64,000 nucleotides of DNA, taken from assembly GCA_025765615.1 (NCBI GenBank), contig JAIVFJ010000245.1, positions 1 through 64,000 of the forward strand. Direction: 5' to 3'. Shown here one piece after another: positions 46,324 to 57,470 of this stretch. The number at the start of each line of letters is the position of its first letter. Position 1 is the stretch's first letter. This DNA is from Zopfochytrium polystomum (lineage: Eukaryota > Chytridiomycota > Chytridiomycetes > Chytridiales > Chytridiaceae). The position numbers and the translations under genes were made by a program. The notes beneath the pieces were generated by a model, which was given only the letters and a program-made list of their open reading frames with translations, was not told the origin of the DNA and made no database searches.

Positions 46324-46629
46324 GCCTTTTCCCACACAAGCTCTTTCGCCCACACATCCCCTTCCTCGAAGGGCCAGCTCAAGTCCTTCAAGGACCCCTG
46401 GGCGCGCCGCGAGGCCTGGCGCAGCCACCCGTTCTTCTCCGTCTCGCGCCGAATGCGCGGAATGTACCCCGGCGTCGGGATCGCGGCCTTTGCGTTCGGT
46501 ATCTACCTGGCTTACGACTCGTGGTACGAGACCGAGGGGCCTGGCAAGGCGGAGAAGGAGAAGTGGGCCAAGTGGATGGAGGAGAGGGAGAAGCGATTGA
46601 AGGCGGAGGGACACGGCGGTCATCACTAG
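46324..46629 (+). CDS. Complex I subunit B12 (NDUFB3-type), main exon
   Basis: Accessory subunit of the membrane arm of mitochondrial NADH:ubiquinone oxidoreductase. After an acceptor at 46321-46323 the exon reads AFSHTSSFAHTS, then KDPWARREAWRSHP, which matches the NDUFB3 hallmark 'DPWxRxEAWR'. One TM helix (GVGIAAFAFGIYLAYDSWYE) and a charged tail ending GHGGHH follow. The upstream donor is probably GTAAGC at 46209, but I could not place the start codon. An 18-A run sits inside the upstream intron, next to the acceptor. Size and topology fit the family. Confidence 0.75.
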   Translation, partial: AFSHTSSFAHTSPSSKGQLKSFKDPWARREAWRSHPFFSVSRRMRGMYPGVGIAAFAFGIYLAYDSWYETEGPGKAEKEKWAKWMEEREKRLKAEGHGGHH

Positions 46630-46916
46630 GTGCATCATTAAAAGGACGAGAGTAACACGGTTTTGAGTTTTACCCATTCTCGCCTGTCTTCCGCTTCTAT
46701 CAGCCTAGTTTGAGGCTTCCGCCGATTGCTTAGATTGGGTAGTGTCCGCACGGGCTCATTATAATTGACTAAGAGTCATCTGGAAGAACGCGCGCGTGAC
46801 TGTGAGCAACTACGTGCGGTCCCGCCGTGAAGCCGTCGCAGCGACCGAGTCAAGCTCCCGACATTTCTTTGGTTGCCACATCTCCACAGCACTGCCACAG
46901 CCGACAACCCTACAAA

Positions 46917-47316
46917 ATGCCCAGCTTCGTAGTCCTCAGCTCCACCAACGCCTTCATGCTGTCGATCCTGTCGATCAGCGGCTGCGTCTTCTTGGTTTGG
47001 CGTTCTCTTTCACAAGCGTTGGTCTACCATCTGTTAAACCTTCACTGGCGAATCTCACCAGCTAATCATCGGCGCGCTGATCCACGGGAACAACTCGATG
47101 GTCGCTGGCGGCAAGCACGCGATCGAAGACCCCAAGGCCGTTGGGAGGCAGTGCTTCTTCGCATCGCTTATTTACGGAGTTCTTTTCCTGTTTGCGACCC
47201 TCCAGGTAATCGGTCGGTTGCTCTTATTGGGGAGTTGAGGTTTACGTGATCTCGTATTTCAGAGCTATCTCATCAAGAAGCAGACAGCAAACGATCAGAC
47301 TTTCTCTCAGATCTGA
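46917..47316 (+). CDS. V-ATPase subunit f/ribonuclease kappa family protein
   Basis: Small two-TM protein of the V-ATPase Vo sector (RNASEK in animals, YPR170W-B in yeast). Exons are 46917-46994, 47062-47205 and 47263-47316, for about 91 residues. The first helix is MLSILSISGCVFLLIIGALI. The conserved lumenal loop HGNNSMVAG...EDPKAVGRQC aligns with the yeast 'FNTNHESFVGSINDPEDG' loop by memory. The second helix is FFASLIYGVLFLFATLQ, with a basic tail SYLIKKQ. The family assignment rests on this pattern and the length. Confidence 0.7.
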
Positions 47317-47470
47317 ACCCCTCGCGATCGGCCGTACGCTCCCTCTTTACTGCACTACTAATAAATACCATACACTCGACGCGGCGTGTTGGTGCTGTCC
47401 AGGCAAATAAAAAAAAAAAAAAAAAGAAAAAGTCAAGTGTTTCCTCTTCTTGAGAATATTGGTACATTAG
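47317..47470. other. Convergent spacer with a 17-A run
   Basis: Short spacer between convergent genes holding a poly(A) run (about 47408-47424). Probable shared polyadenylation zone. Confidence 0.5.
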
Positions 47471-49109
47471 TTAAGATTCATTTCCCTCGGAAGCTCTCGT
47501 GCGCCTCGCATTCACAAGCGTTGCTCTTGGTAGAAACTGATCAGATCGGCTGGCAAACCTGATTAAGAGGCTATGAAACTCATTGGGAAACATATCGGCT
47601 AGGTCGTGACCGCCGCCTGGCATAACGTGAAGAGGTGCCTTTACGATATCGGCCAGGCGCTTCGAGTAGGTCATGTCGATTTGCTGAGATTGATCGGTAT
47701 TGAGTAATTAAAAACGGCGGAAGGAGAAAGTTTTTCCCCACTTACAATATCCTCATCGCCTGTTATGACCATGATGGGGAAGCTCTGTTGTCCGATTTTT
47801 TCCAAATCCTCCGGCCGTATTTTGTTTCCTGCGACCGCATCTGTTTGAGCCGACCGCGCAAAGGCAGACTGTCGCGGCTTCCCCAATTTCCGCTCCTCCA
47901 ACATCTAACAACGAATGACCGTCAGCCGGATTATCCGGGCAGCCCCAGAGGAAAAGCTTACCGCGTAAATTGCATCTCCGTTCGTTGGGTAGTTCGTGTA
48001 CGGCTCTTCGGTCTTCACTCTGAGCCAATTGTCGGGGAAGTTCAAGTAGGTGAACATGCGGAACACTTCTTCCGCTTTCTTGATCGGTGTCCAGCCAACG
48101 GCGATTCCAAGGTAATAGAGAATTACTTTTAGCGGCGGGAACAGGACGGCTGGGGGATGTGGATACAAGAGCAAGCGACGAAATCATTTCGGGAGCCAGG
48201 AGGGCCAGCTGCTGTGCGATCATACCACCTGTAGAACAAGTTGGCCCGAGGGTAACAAACAAAAAAAAAAAAAAGGGACGGCGTCGTACCCATCGACACG
48301 CCGACAACGAATACTTGGCTTGTCCATCCGATATGACGCAAAAGGTCGATGGTATCTTTCGCCATGTCCTCCAAGCCGAAGTCTTTTGTGGTCTGAGTCG
48401 AATCCCCGACACCTCGAGAAGAATAATCAGTGCAGCAGAGTAAAACTGCCCTCTCTCACCTCGATTATCAAACACGCAGACCTGAAAGCGACCGTCAGCC
48501 TTGAAATAGTTCAACGAGGTGACCCAAGCTCTGCAGGAGGAGGCGTGCCCGGATATCAGAAGCGCCTTGATCGGGGCATCCGGAGGCCCGTGAATTTCGT
48601 AATAGATCTCGACTGCCCGCGAGTCCCGATCGCCTTCGCCTGGAAGTCCCAAGTCGAGGCCAGAGTATGTCTCATCTGTTGTCGAGACGAAGCTGTGCCG
48701 CCTGCTGGCGCCTCCTTCTGCAACGGGTAGGGCCAGTTGGCTAGGCCCCCGATTCTGGATAGCTCTGCGATCAAGCGATCCAGTTGTCGGAACGGCCAAT
48801 CCTGCTGCACGAGGACCGCTGCCGCCGTGAGTACTCGCTCTCCGCAACGAGGTGACACTGGATCGTCTTCCGTCGACGTGCAAGCTAGGCGCTGATCGGC
48901 TTACGTCGGGCGAGAACCGGTGCCAGGTCGTCGTGACCTTTCCCGACACGCGCGGGACGTGGGTCCACGATAGGTTGCCGGCAGGTGACCTCGTACGGCG
49001 TTCCAGAGTGGTTGGCTGACGGCGGTGATGAGGAGGCGTGCGCGGGATCGTTCGCGACCAGGCCCGCCGGGGTCTCGATGTAGGCGACGGACTTGCGACG
49101 AGTCGGCAT
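47471..49109 (-). CDS. Alpha/beta hydrolase
   Basis: Alpha/beta-fold serine hydrolase of unknown substrate. Inferred exons on the minus strand are 47471-47683, 47746-47904, 47962-48235, 48290-48412 and 48463 to about 49109. The oxyanion region is LLISGHASSCRAW. FDNRGVGDST is followed by the nucleophile elbow GVSMGG (Ser, formed across an intron). The acid is in MVITGDEDI and the catalytic His in MPGGGHDL. The full triad is therefore present and the order is standard. The start at 49109 (MPTRRKSVAYIETPAG) requires frame changes before the core, and another lies near 48170. The intron next to the nucleophile contains a 14-A run (14 T in the sense strand). Confidence 0.85.
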
Positions 49110-49256
49110 GCTTTTCGGCGGGTCGGCAAGTCACACGAAGAATTGTGGGGCCCTCCATGGCAAATTCAGCGCCGTGTTCGTGCTCGCGAGTCGACAATGG
49201 CACCTTCCTCGTAACAGCTGCGACACCGGCGTTCGCGAAACGCGATCACCAAGACA

Positions 49257-50940
49257 ATGGCGTGGAACGCGATGGCCGATGCCGCGATGACAAGACCTTC
49301 GCCATCGACGACCACACTGTCGGACGATTGCGTCGCCAATCCGCCTCGTCGCCACCAAGATCAATATGCGCCGCCTTCTACATCTCTGGCCATGGTATGT
49401 CTGCTACTCTCCCGTGCTCAGTGCTCTAAACGGAAATCGTTGTTGTCCATATGCAGGCTTTGGTCATTCAACGTGAGATGGTTTGGTACTTTGACGAAGC
49501 ATTGCCCGCCATTGAGATCTCACCCCTCAACAGACGCGCCTACGTCACGATCGCGTCCCTCGCAGACCGCGGCCACTCGATCACCATCATAACTGGCGCG
49601 CCACCATCCCTGTTCGCCGATCTCATCGCCAAACATCCATCGTTGCTGCACCTTCGGAAGTCAGCCGTCATTGACCCTGGTATCATCCAATCCGATGCCG
49701 TCAGCGTTGATTCCGCCCGATCGCTGCAGGCTTGCGAAGCATACCTCGAAACGTGGCAGGCACTTGCCGAGGATGAGGAACGATGGCTACGGGATGAGAA
49801 AATTGAGTGCTGTTTTGCTCGACTCGCCCTTCGTTCCCGCCGTCGCAGCAAAGGTGAGAGTGCAGTGCCACACAGCAACACTCCGGCTGACAGTGTGCAG
49901 AGGCTCAGGTTACCTACGGTCTTGGTCTCAAACTTTTCGTTTGACGCCATTTACAACGGTATATCGGGTTTCGACGGAACCACAGCGAAGGCAACCGTCT
50001 TAAAGCTGTATCGAGACAACTTCGATTATCTCCTCCGACTCCCTGGAGCGATCCGCATCCCCGCTTTCGACAGTGATCCGCCAAATGTAAGTCCCACTAT
50101 ATTTGTGATGTAGAGTTTGGACACCTTAGAGATCTGTTCATTCATCATCAACCTAGCCACCACCAAATCCGCGCATCCTCAACCTGCCACTTGTCGTTCG
50201 CATGGCGCGATCACCGCGGGACGCCATCCGTCGCTCTTTCGGCATTCCCAACTTCGCTAAAACCGTTCTAATTACCTTTGGAGGCTTCTCAGTCACCTCC
50301 TCCTCAGAATCACTCCACGTTGGAGACCAAAGTCACACTAATGGACAACACCATTCAGATGAGCGATCGCCGCCGCCGCATCAGGTCCAGGAAGCGCAAC
50401 CCTGGGTTCCCTCAGACCTTCTCCCCGAGGGCTGGCACGCCATCATCGCCGTCCCCGGCCCGAAAGGCGACCTGATCGATTCCCTCATCGCAGCCCGCAG
50501 CGCCAACGGCGGCGGCGCAGGCGGAATCACTATCGCTCCCCGGGACTCCTATGTGCCGGACCTGGTCGGCGCGGTGGACGTGGTCGCCGGCAAATGCGGG
50601 TACTCGACGTGCGCGGAGGTCGTCGCGCACAAGGTTCCGTTCGTGTACGTGCCGAGGCCGCTTTTCGCCGAGGAGGAGGGTTTGCTAAAGAGAATGATGG
50701 CGCCGTTTGGAATGGCCGTCGAGATGGTGAGTGTCTGGCAAATCGCCTCCCCTTTGCGTTTTCTCGATGTTTAACTGCGAACAGCCTCACAAGGACTTTT
50801 ACGCGGGAACGTGGGCCAAGTACATTCTCGCGGCGTTTGGCCTTCGCGAGCAAGGCCCGGCTTCGGAAATCGAACTGGACGGGGGGCTAATTGCGGCTGT
50901 CGCGGCTGAAAACATTGTTCTCACAGGCCGAATCGTGTAA
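49257..50940 (+). CDS. Glycosyltransferase-like protein related to the L-arabinokinase N-terminus
   Basis: Exon boundaries visible include donor 49395, acceptor 49454, donor 50087, exon start 50157, donor 50727 and exon start 50785. The sequence begins FYISGHGFGHST, then RAYVTIASLADRGHSITIITGAPP. It continues with VLVSNFSFDAIYNGI, LPLVVRMARSPRDAIRRSFGI and TVLITFGGFS. It ends with PDLVGAVDVVAGKCGYSTCAEVVAHKVPFVYVPR. These match in order the GT-B-like N-terminal half of plant L-arabinokinases (GHGFGH, VTGAP, NFSWDFIY, GKIGYGT, KVPFVFV). No GHMP-kinase domain follows, so this is a stand-alone GT-like protein whose sugar substrate is unknown. The start is uncertain, and a frame break follows FGHST. 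Confidence 0.75.
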
Positions 50941-50996
50941 TGGGACTTTCGCTAGATTTGTCTGAAAAAAAAGCCTGAACACATTCAATAAAGAGG

Positions 50997-52237
50997 ATGC
51001 CCACATTCTACGCGATCCCGTTTCAGCGTCGCTTCCGTGCACCAATATGTTCCCGAGCGTCCCTCTTAGCGGCGATTCTTTCCGCGGCGGCACTGATCGT
51101 CCCACTCATCTGGGCTTACTCGTCCCACTGTACGTGCGTGGATTGACCGCCTTTTGACCATTACTTCTTACGCAACTGCTCCCCGCGCAGCTTTCTGGCT
51201 GAAGGAGAACACCTTCAGGGAGCAGCCGACAGTCAAATATCGACGCGAGCTCATGCTCTTCCTGGACGGGCAGAGCACCGTCGACGGGTCGCGGGTCCAT
51301 CTCTTCTTCTCCACCAATCCTCAGCTTTCTCAACTGTTTGACAGTGCCGTGGAAGCGGTGCCTTCGATAAAGGTAACCATCAGGATTGGCCCCATTTTCA
51401 GGGCTTTATTGAAATGGAGTTAACCCGCGCACAGACCGCTGAAGTCGATGAGGACAGGGATGGAATCAACGACTAACTCTCGTTCACAATCCAGACCCAC
51501 CTGCAGGACTCTTACGACATCCATCACGTCCGTTTGGCCATGATGTTCCGCTACGAGCTGGTCGTAAGTAGCCTCTGCCACACCATGAGCGGGCGTTGTG
51601 CATCCCACTTCTCACTCAAAAGCGCAGACAGACATCAGACTGCTGATGCAGTCGATGGCGTATTTCGACGAGTCATCGCCCCTCCCGATCTCCGCCATCG
51701 ATATCGACGGTGATCTTCAGCTGGTCCAGCGGGAGCTGTTGGACTCGGGCGTCGACAATGTCCGATACAACGTGCCCGTGGTCAACTACACGCTGGCTAC
51801 CGTGGGCGACACCAGCGCCCTGTCCTGGGGCAGGATACTCAGATCCTACCTGGATCGCGACAGTTGAGTTCAGATCACAAAAACATTCGCCCGTCCGTCT
51901 CTCAATCCTACCATTTGTTCCCCCAGTATACACCGCCTTCTCCCATCCTCCCCCAACCTACATCTTCTTCCGCGCGACGCACCAGCCGCTGACGATCACC
52001 GGCAAGCTGCGTTACCCCGAGCACCGCATCGCGTACAGGCCCGGTGTGACCGAAGTCCTCAAATTCGGCTGGATCCAGTACCTCGCGCACTTTGCCGTCG
52101 CCGCGACCGTCGCGTGGTGGGTGTACGGATGGTGCCTGAGGTCGCAGCTGGTGCCGACGTGCGTTGTGGTGGATGTGATACCGAAGCCGGTTGGCGGGGG
52201 CGGGACCAGCGGGATGGTGAGGGGGTACATGTTTTGA
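50997..52237 (+). CDS. TMEM231: TMEM231-like ciliary transition-zone protein
   Basis: Two-TM protein of the MKS complex at the base of the flagellum, which gates membrane-protein entry. Exons are 50997-51129, 51191-51372, 51495-51563, 51628-51862 and 51927-52237, giving about 309 residues (human about 316). The N-terminal TM is LLAAILSAAALIVPLIWAYS. An extracellular beta-rich domain follows (NTFREQPTVKYRRELMLFL, SYDIHHVRLAMMFRYEL). The hallmark end is LRYPEHRIAYRPGVTEVLKFGWIQY before the second TM. All splice sites keep frame, making this one of the cleanest genes in the window. Its presence is strong evidence for a flagellated life stage. Confidence 0.85.
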
Positions 52238-52311
52238 ATGTGTGGGCGAGAGATTCCAAAAACTTCTGAATCTCCGACAAGTTGTTCTTTGTTTGACGCA
52301 AGGATCCAGAG

Positions 52312-53449
52312 ATGCCGCCGAAGCGACAGGTAGCACACCTACGACTGGGGCCGTGAACCACGATCTCTTACGTTTTCACGATCTGATCACCGATGCATCC
52401 GTTTCCGACGACAACAGGTCGTAGCAGGTACATACGTTTCCGAATCGCCAGTCTTCCATACGAAGGGCTGACAGCACGCATGATGGTGACTGATCCTCCT
52501 TCATCAGCGATGGAGCGAAAAGCTGCCAATGAGGATGCAAAGCAGGCCAAAGCGGCCGCGCAAAGAGAAGCCGCGGAAGCAGAACAGTGGTCAAAGGGCG
52601 CCAAGGGACCCAACGCGAAGAAAGAGGAAGAAGAGCGGAAGAGAGTAAGTGATCTCATAGTATCCAGCCAGATCACAGTATCCAGGTCGATTCACACTTA
52701 CTCTCGTTCAGCTCGAAGCGCTTGCAAAGAAAGCCGAGCGGTAAGGGCTTTCTCATTGCGATTCCACACACCGCGCTTAAGCGCGATCCGCATCCGGTTT
52801 CTCACGCGATCGCCCCACCTATCGTCCGATTCAATCTCCTTCCAGCGACGCCCTCCTCGCCGCCGAAGAAGCCTCGATCGGCGGCAAAAAGTCCTCCTCG
52901 ACGCCATCCAAATCGAAGTCCAGCAAGCCCACGGCGACCTTCTCCGGCGTCGACGCCGCCCTCGCCTCCCTCTCGACTTCTTCCACGGACACGGTGCCGA
53001 CCGAATCGTACGTGGCGACCAACATTGATGACGCGCTGCAGCTGCTGGATATCACGGGCGGGAAGAGCGGCGGCGGCGGAGGCGCGGCGGCGGTCGCTGC
53101 GGGGATCGAGCGGCACCCCGAGCGGAGGATGAAGAGCGCGTGGGCGGCGTTCGAGGAGCGGGAGATGCCGATTTTGAAGGAGGAGAACCCCGGGTTGAGG
53201 TTGAGCCAGCTGAGTAAGTCTTGCTTGCTGTTTGACTCCATTCGGACGATTTTTGGGGTGGGGGGCTTTCTTCACTGAGCGCGAACTCCTGCACATCCAG
53301 AGCAACTGCTGCAGAAGAAGTGGAAGAAGTCGCCAGAGAACCCGCTCAATTGGGAGTCGAACGTGTCCTACAACGCGACGCAGCAGGACGTTAAAGCGCA
53401 AGTGGACGACACGAAGGAGAAAGCTTTGGAGCGGATGCGTGAGAAATGA
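52312..53449 (+). CDS. CCDC124: CCDC124/Lso2-family ribosome-associated protein
   Basis: Small coiled-coil protein that binds idle ribosomes in stationary or recovering cells. The ATG at 52312 (MPPKRQ) is followed by an intron. The exon to 52644 carries the basic/acidic coiled coil (ERKAANEDAKQAKAAAQREA to KKEEEERKR). Later exons are 52712-52740, 52846-53213 and 53301-53449. The C-terminal signature is complete: RHPERRMKSAWAAFEE, LKEENPGLRLSQL, QLLQKKWKKSPENPLN. One small exon between 52330 and about 52508 is not resolved, because the phase does not close from exon 1. The gene follows TMEM231 in tandem with 74 nt between. Confidence 0.88.
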
Positions 53450-53916
53450 ACGACCATGGGATTGCGCGCGCGTGCGTTGAGGAATGACAGCTTCTTTCGC
53501 TTGCGACTGTGAATGTTGGGCCGGCTGAGATGACAAATACATTGAAAATGGGATGCGTGTGCCGAGCAATACAATTGCTGCACTTTAAGTTTGTTCTATA
53601 GTATTGCTGTTCGCCATGATACTATCCCGTCTGTGCAGTCCCGTGCGCCGTTGTCAGCAACAGACAGACTTGTGTGACCTCAGTCAAGATTCAACCGCTG
53701 ATCCTGAGCCTCAATTCACAAGACCGCTTGAGCATTTATTTTATTCTACTTTGCTTATGCTTTCGTGCTTTGCTTACATTTTCACTCATTGCGGTAGTAC
53801 TTCACGGTTTATCACTCTCATTCACACGATAAGGAGCGTTCACGTCCAGGAAAGGGGTTCCTGTCGAACGTCACTGTAAGTTGACGCTTCAATCTCTGCA
53901 CGCGTAACGCACCAAC
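53450..53916. other. Intergenic region
   Basis: No supported gene or signal was seen. Confidence 0.5.
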
Positions 53917-54336
53917 GTGGTCGCAACGATCTTAGGGCAATGCTTGCAGTGGATCCGAGGGCTGCGGGGAGTTTTTCGGTCTCACAGTAAGGAAGTTTTT
54001 TTATGGCATTTAACAAAACAGGCGAACGACGGCGACCCTGCCAAGCGACTAAGATCAAACACCGCTCTCACCGATCTCGACACCGATAGTATAGCACAAC
54101 GGGTTGCACAGCTCTTGAACGATAGGAAGGGACGTGATATGATCCGGAAAGCCGTCGAACAAGGAAAGAAGGATCGCCGCCGGACAGTCACCTGTGCAAG
54201 AAAGTACGGGGTTCAAGGCAACCGCAAACACCCCCATCAGGAAAAAGGAAGCCGCCCACGTCGACGGAAGGTCAACACGCGCAACCGCTTCATCATCCGA
54301 GGTCGCTGCGCGTCCTCAGTGGTAAACCTGTGGTGA
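53917..54336 (+). CDS. Hypothetical basic protein
   Basis: A 139-codon frame with a plausible amphipathic helical part (LTDLDTDSIAQRVAQLLNDR, RDMIRKAVEQGKKDRR) and a strongly basic C-terminus. It could be one exon of a small gene. No domain recognised, and no clear start context or TATA. Confidence 0.25.
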   Translation: MVATILGQCLQWIRGLRGVFRSHSKEVFLWHLTKQANDGDPAKRLRSNTALTDLDTDSIAQRVAQLLNDRKGRDMIRKAVEQGKKDRRRTVTCARKYGVQGNRKHPHQEKGSRPRRRKVNTRNRFIIRGRCASSVVNLW

Positions 54337-55350
54337 TTCGTCAGTTCAGTTGTTTCGCCCGGTTACAGCGCTCGAAGCCCAACACGCAACGTCGAAGCGA
54401 GTAGGCCGTCATTTTCTTGCGTGGGGGCTCCCGGAAGAGCGCTTTCTTCTAGGGACACATTCTGTACGAGGCGGGGAGGAGGGGTTGATCGGACGAGGGT
54501 TGAGGTCACATTTAGTCCGGCAGGAACCAGCATGAACAATGGGTTGACGAGTATTGAGCCATCTCCAGGAGCACTGAATTGAAGACGGAGGTGTAAACTC
54601 TTCGCCATTGCAGCATGCTTGGGCAAACACGATGCAGAGTGGTGGGCCTGGTGGCGCGCGAGCCTAAGTCCATCAGCACACTAGAACTCTCCCTCGTGTG
54701 CGATGGCAGCCATTGGGGGGGGGGGGGAGAGGAGTGGAGAAACACGTGGACGTGGACGGAGGTTCATGGCACACGCGGATGTATTTGACGCAAAGCCTTC
54801 CGACTTGGATGGCTCTTGCGGAGCAGTGGGACATTGCGGGTTTTGGTCAGTCTTTAAAAGGTTGTGCTCCGCTATATTGGGGAAGCAGTGCAGGTGGCAC
54901 GGGTTGGTTGGTTCAAAAAAACACAGGCGAACGTGGGCACACATCGGCTTTCTTCCACCAGCGGTTTTCGCTCCACGACCGACCGACATCCATCTTGAAC
55001 GACAACTTCGCGAATCAAAATGCTGGCCAGCCAAAATGAAAACAGCAGGCTGTTCGGGTCTTCATTAATAATAATCTCTGCCAATAGTTTCGTGCGCAGG
55101 ACGGTGGAGAATTATAAAGTAAGTCAGAGTCACAATTGGACGAGAACGAGGGAAGAAAAGTCTGCGAGAATGAAGAAAAATGCAAGAAAGGGAGAGGGGA
55201 GGTGGGAGGGGGTGAAATGCAAGAATGCACAAGTCATTGCCGAGAGGGGGGGAGGGGAGTATTCGCGCAAGTCAGACCAAGTCAGTGTCAAACCAAGACA
55301 GAACCATATACAGTAACAATGTGGAGCTTAATAGGCTCCAAAGGGGAGAA
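54337..55350. other. Intergenic region with a poly-G run
   Basis: A run of about 13 G lies at 54715-54728 and purine-rich sequence at 55150-55260. No supported gene. Confidence 0.5.
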
Positions 55351-56703
55351 TCAAAACGACGGTGCTAGGGTGGGCGTTTCACCCTGGACAAGGAATTTGC
55401 CAATATGCCAGGGTTTCTCCGGTAGCTCTTCCGGACAGTGGCGAAAGCCGTGGCGCTCGTACCAAGTAACGACGTCTTTGAGTGCGAAACAAAGAACTTG
55501 CTTGCCACGCGCAGCGGCGTTTTCAATGAGTCTGTGGCGGATAGTCAGCGGGGGAAGCCTTATTACGACAGAGAAGACGTCACAAACCTTTGCAGCAGCA
55601 ACGAACCGATTCCAAGTCCTTGGGCTTCCTCCTTGACGGCAAGCGCATCCAACCACAAGTACCGCCTCATGTAAACATACTGCGCGGTGCCGAGGACAAC
55701 ACCAGTCACGGCGTCTCGCACAATGTCGGCCGTAAATCCATCATCCACGACACCAGCCAGGTCCGCCGTCACTTTCTTCTTTGCGAATTGCTTCGTAACG
55801 AGGGCATCCGCGGCGTCGTATAGCGGCGTCCACTGAGACTCGGTCGCCTCGGCTTCTCCTCGCACCGACACAAACGTAACCGGCACCCTTCCGCCGCCCA
55901 CCCACTGAATAGGGCTGGAGTCTGCAGCGTGGGCCGCTGGCGCTGTCTGGTCTGCGTCAACGTCAAAGTCTCGGCAGTACTTGTCCGTAATGTGGAGCGA
56001 GAGTGCAAGGTTCCACGGCTGTCGGTCGTTCAAAGGAATCGCGATGCCGCGGTTCTCATAGACCCGCTGCTGATGGCGTTCCGCAGTTCCTTGCAGGAAT
56101 CGGCGAACTTTGGCCGCGCGTACGGCTTGGTGGTCGAGTGGAGCGAGGTGGAGTTTGGTTTTCCGGCGGGCGAGAGCTTCGAGTGCGGTTTCTGCGGAGT
56201 TTAAGTAAAATTCGTTAGATTGGCTGCCAAAGAAAAAGACCGCGGGGAGGAGTGCTTTCGTAAAATTCAATACCTCGAACAAGTTTGCCGGCCGCAGTTC
56301 GTGGGCGCTGAAATTTGTTTGCGTTGAGTTGGCTGAATCTCCCGAGCGAAGGTACAAATGTCGGCACCGGCTGATCGAAAAACGTTGTTGAGGTGCTGAA
56401 GCTGCTTGCAGAGCTTGTGATGGAGCCGTTTGGTGATGGAATAGAGTGAGTTTGAAAGAAGAAGGATCCTGATGGCGAAAGTGGTGGACTTGCGGGGAAA
56501 GACCAGTGGCCCAGCACGGGTGTCTCCGGCGTGGCACTGCCAGCCGCACGCCAACTGGGGGATCGCTGTGGCGAACTGTTGCACTGCGGTGGTGGAAAAC
56601 GGTTCGCACCCTCGTCGGTGACAAAATCTTGTTGTGAGAGGCCTAGAGATTGTCCAGCCCCCGTTGGCAAGAGCAAGGGAACAGCCACCTTGTCAGAGAT
56701 CAA
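55351..56703 (-). CDS. GNAT-family N-acetyltransferase
   Basis: Acetyl-CoA-dependent acetyltransferase. The C-terminal exon (55351-55531) and the main exon (from 55588 upward) are joined by a 56-nt intron that falls within motif A. The core reads AQYVYMRRYLWLDALAVKEEAQGLGIGS, with the acetyl-CoA loop Q-G-L-G-I-G-S. RGKQVLCFALKDVVTWYERHGF follows, with the typical Tyr/Asn-region helix and 'YERxGF'. A long N-terminal part (EALARRKTKLHLAPL, RVPVTFVSVRGEAEATESQW) is only loosely GNAT-like. The start is uncertain: MISDKV at 56703 is in another frame and would need a break near 56250-56300. The substrate is unknown. Confidence 0.75.
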
Positions 56704-56722
56704 ACAAACAAGCCGTCAGAGA

Positions 56723-56929
56723 TCACTCGTTATCCTCACATTGCCCACGCCGGTTGGATAAAAACTTCTCGTAGGCGAGCTTTCTGAGACTCTTCCATTG
56801 ACTTCGGCGGTGTTGGATCGACACGCGTTCGGCCTTCTTCGCGGATATCCGAAGAGAATCGAAGAACTTTTGACCCGGAGCGGATGGGTGGAGATTGAGG
56901 CATCGCCGTGCAAATAGGTTGAGAGGCAT
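56723..56929 (-). CDS. Small basic protein, hypothetical
   Basis: A 68-codon frame from ATG 56929 (MPLNLFARRCLNLHPSAPG) ending RRGQCEDNE. Lys/Arg-rich with an amphipathic start that could be a mitochondrial presequence. The frame extends upstream to 57061. No family recognised. Confidence 0.3.
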   Translation of the reverse strand: MPLNLFARRCLNLHPSAPGQKFFDSLRISAKKAERVSIQHRRSQWKSLRKLAYEKFLSNRRGQCEDNE

Positions 56930-57470
56930 AGTGACCTGCAGGCGAAGTTGACAGAGGTGTGGGAAACGAGGTAGTGAAAAGGACAGATCAGTCAAAATCT
57001 CGGGTAACCTCAGAAGACGTCGGCCAAACTGGACGGGTTGTTTGTGTCCGAACCTGCACAAGGACGGAGGAGTAGCGATCCGAAAGCTGTTCGTGCCAAT
57101 TCAGGCCGTAGCAGCAATCAATTGCGGGGGGGGAAGGGGGGTGCAAGTAGCTTATGACAGTAAGGTATCCGAATTCTAGGCTGACTTTGGGTCCGTTGTG
57201 GGTGGCGATGGTGTTCCTTGGGATCAGCTGAGCCTCTCAGGTGAAAATTTGACTGGTCGTTCTTGATCTTACACGAAATTAAGCTGGAACAAATATGTGG
57301 CTGGATATTACTTCGGCACCGATAGGAGTATTCACGCGAATTAGTAGCCAACACTGGAGCATTTTTAATATAATGTAGTTCGTGAAGATGAATGAGAAGG
57401 AATGGTCCCGCTTTAAAAAACACAAGAAAATGAGTGCTCCATCCCCGGAGCAGGATCTTAAACACAACCT
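56930..57470. other. Intergenic region
   Basis: No supported gene. It is the 3' flank of Hv1-like channel A and the upstream flank of the small basic-protein frame. Confidence 0.45.
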
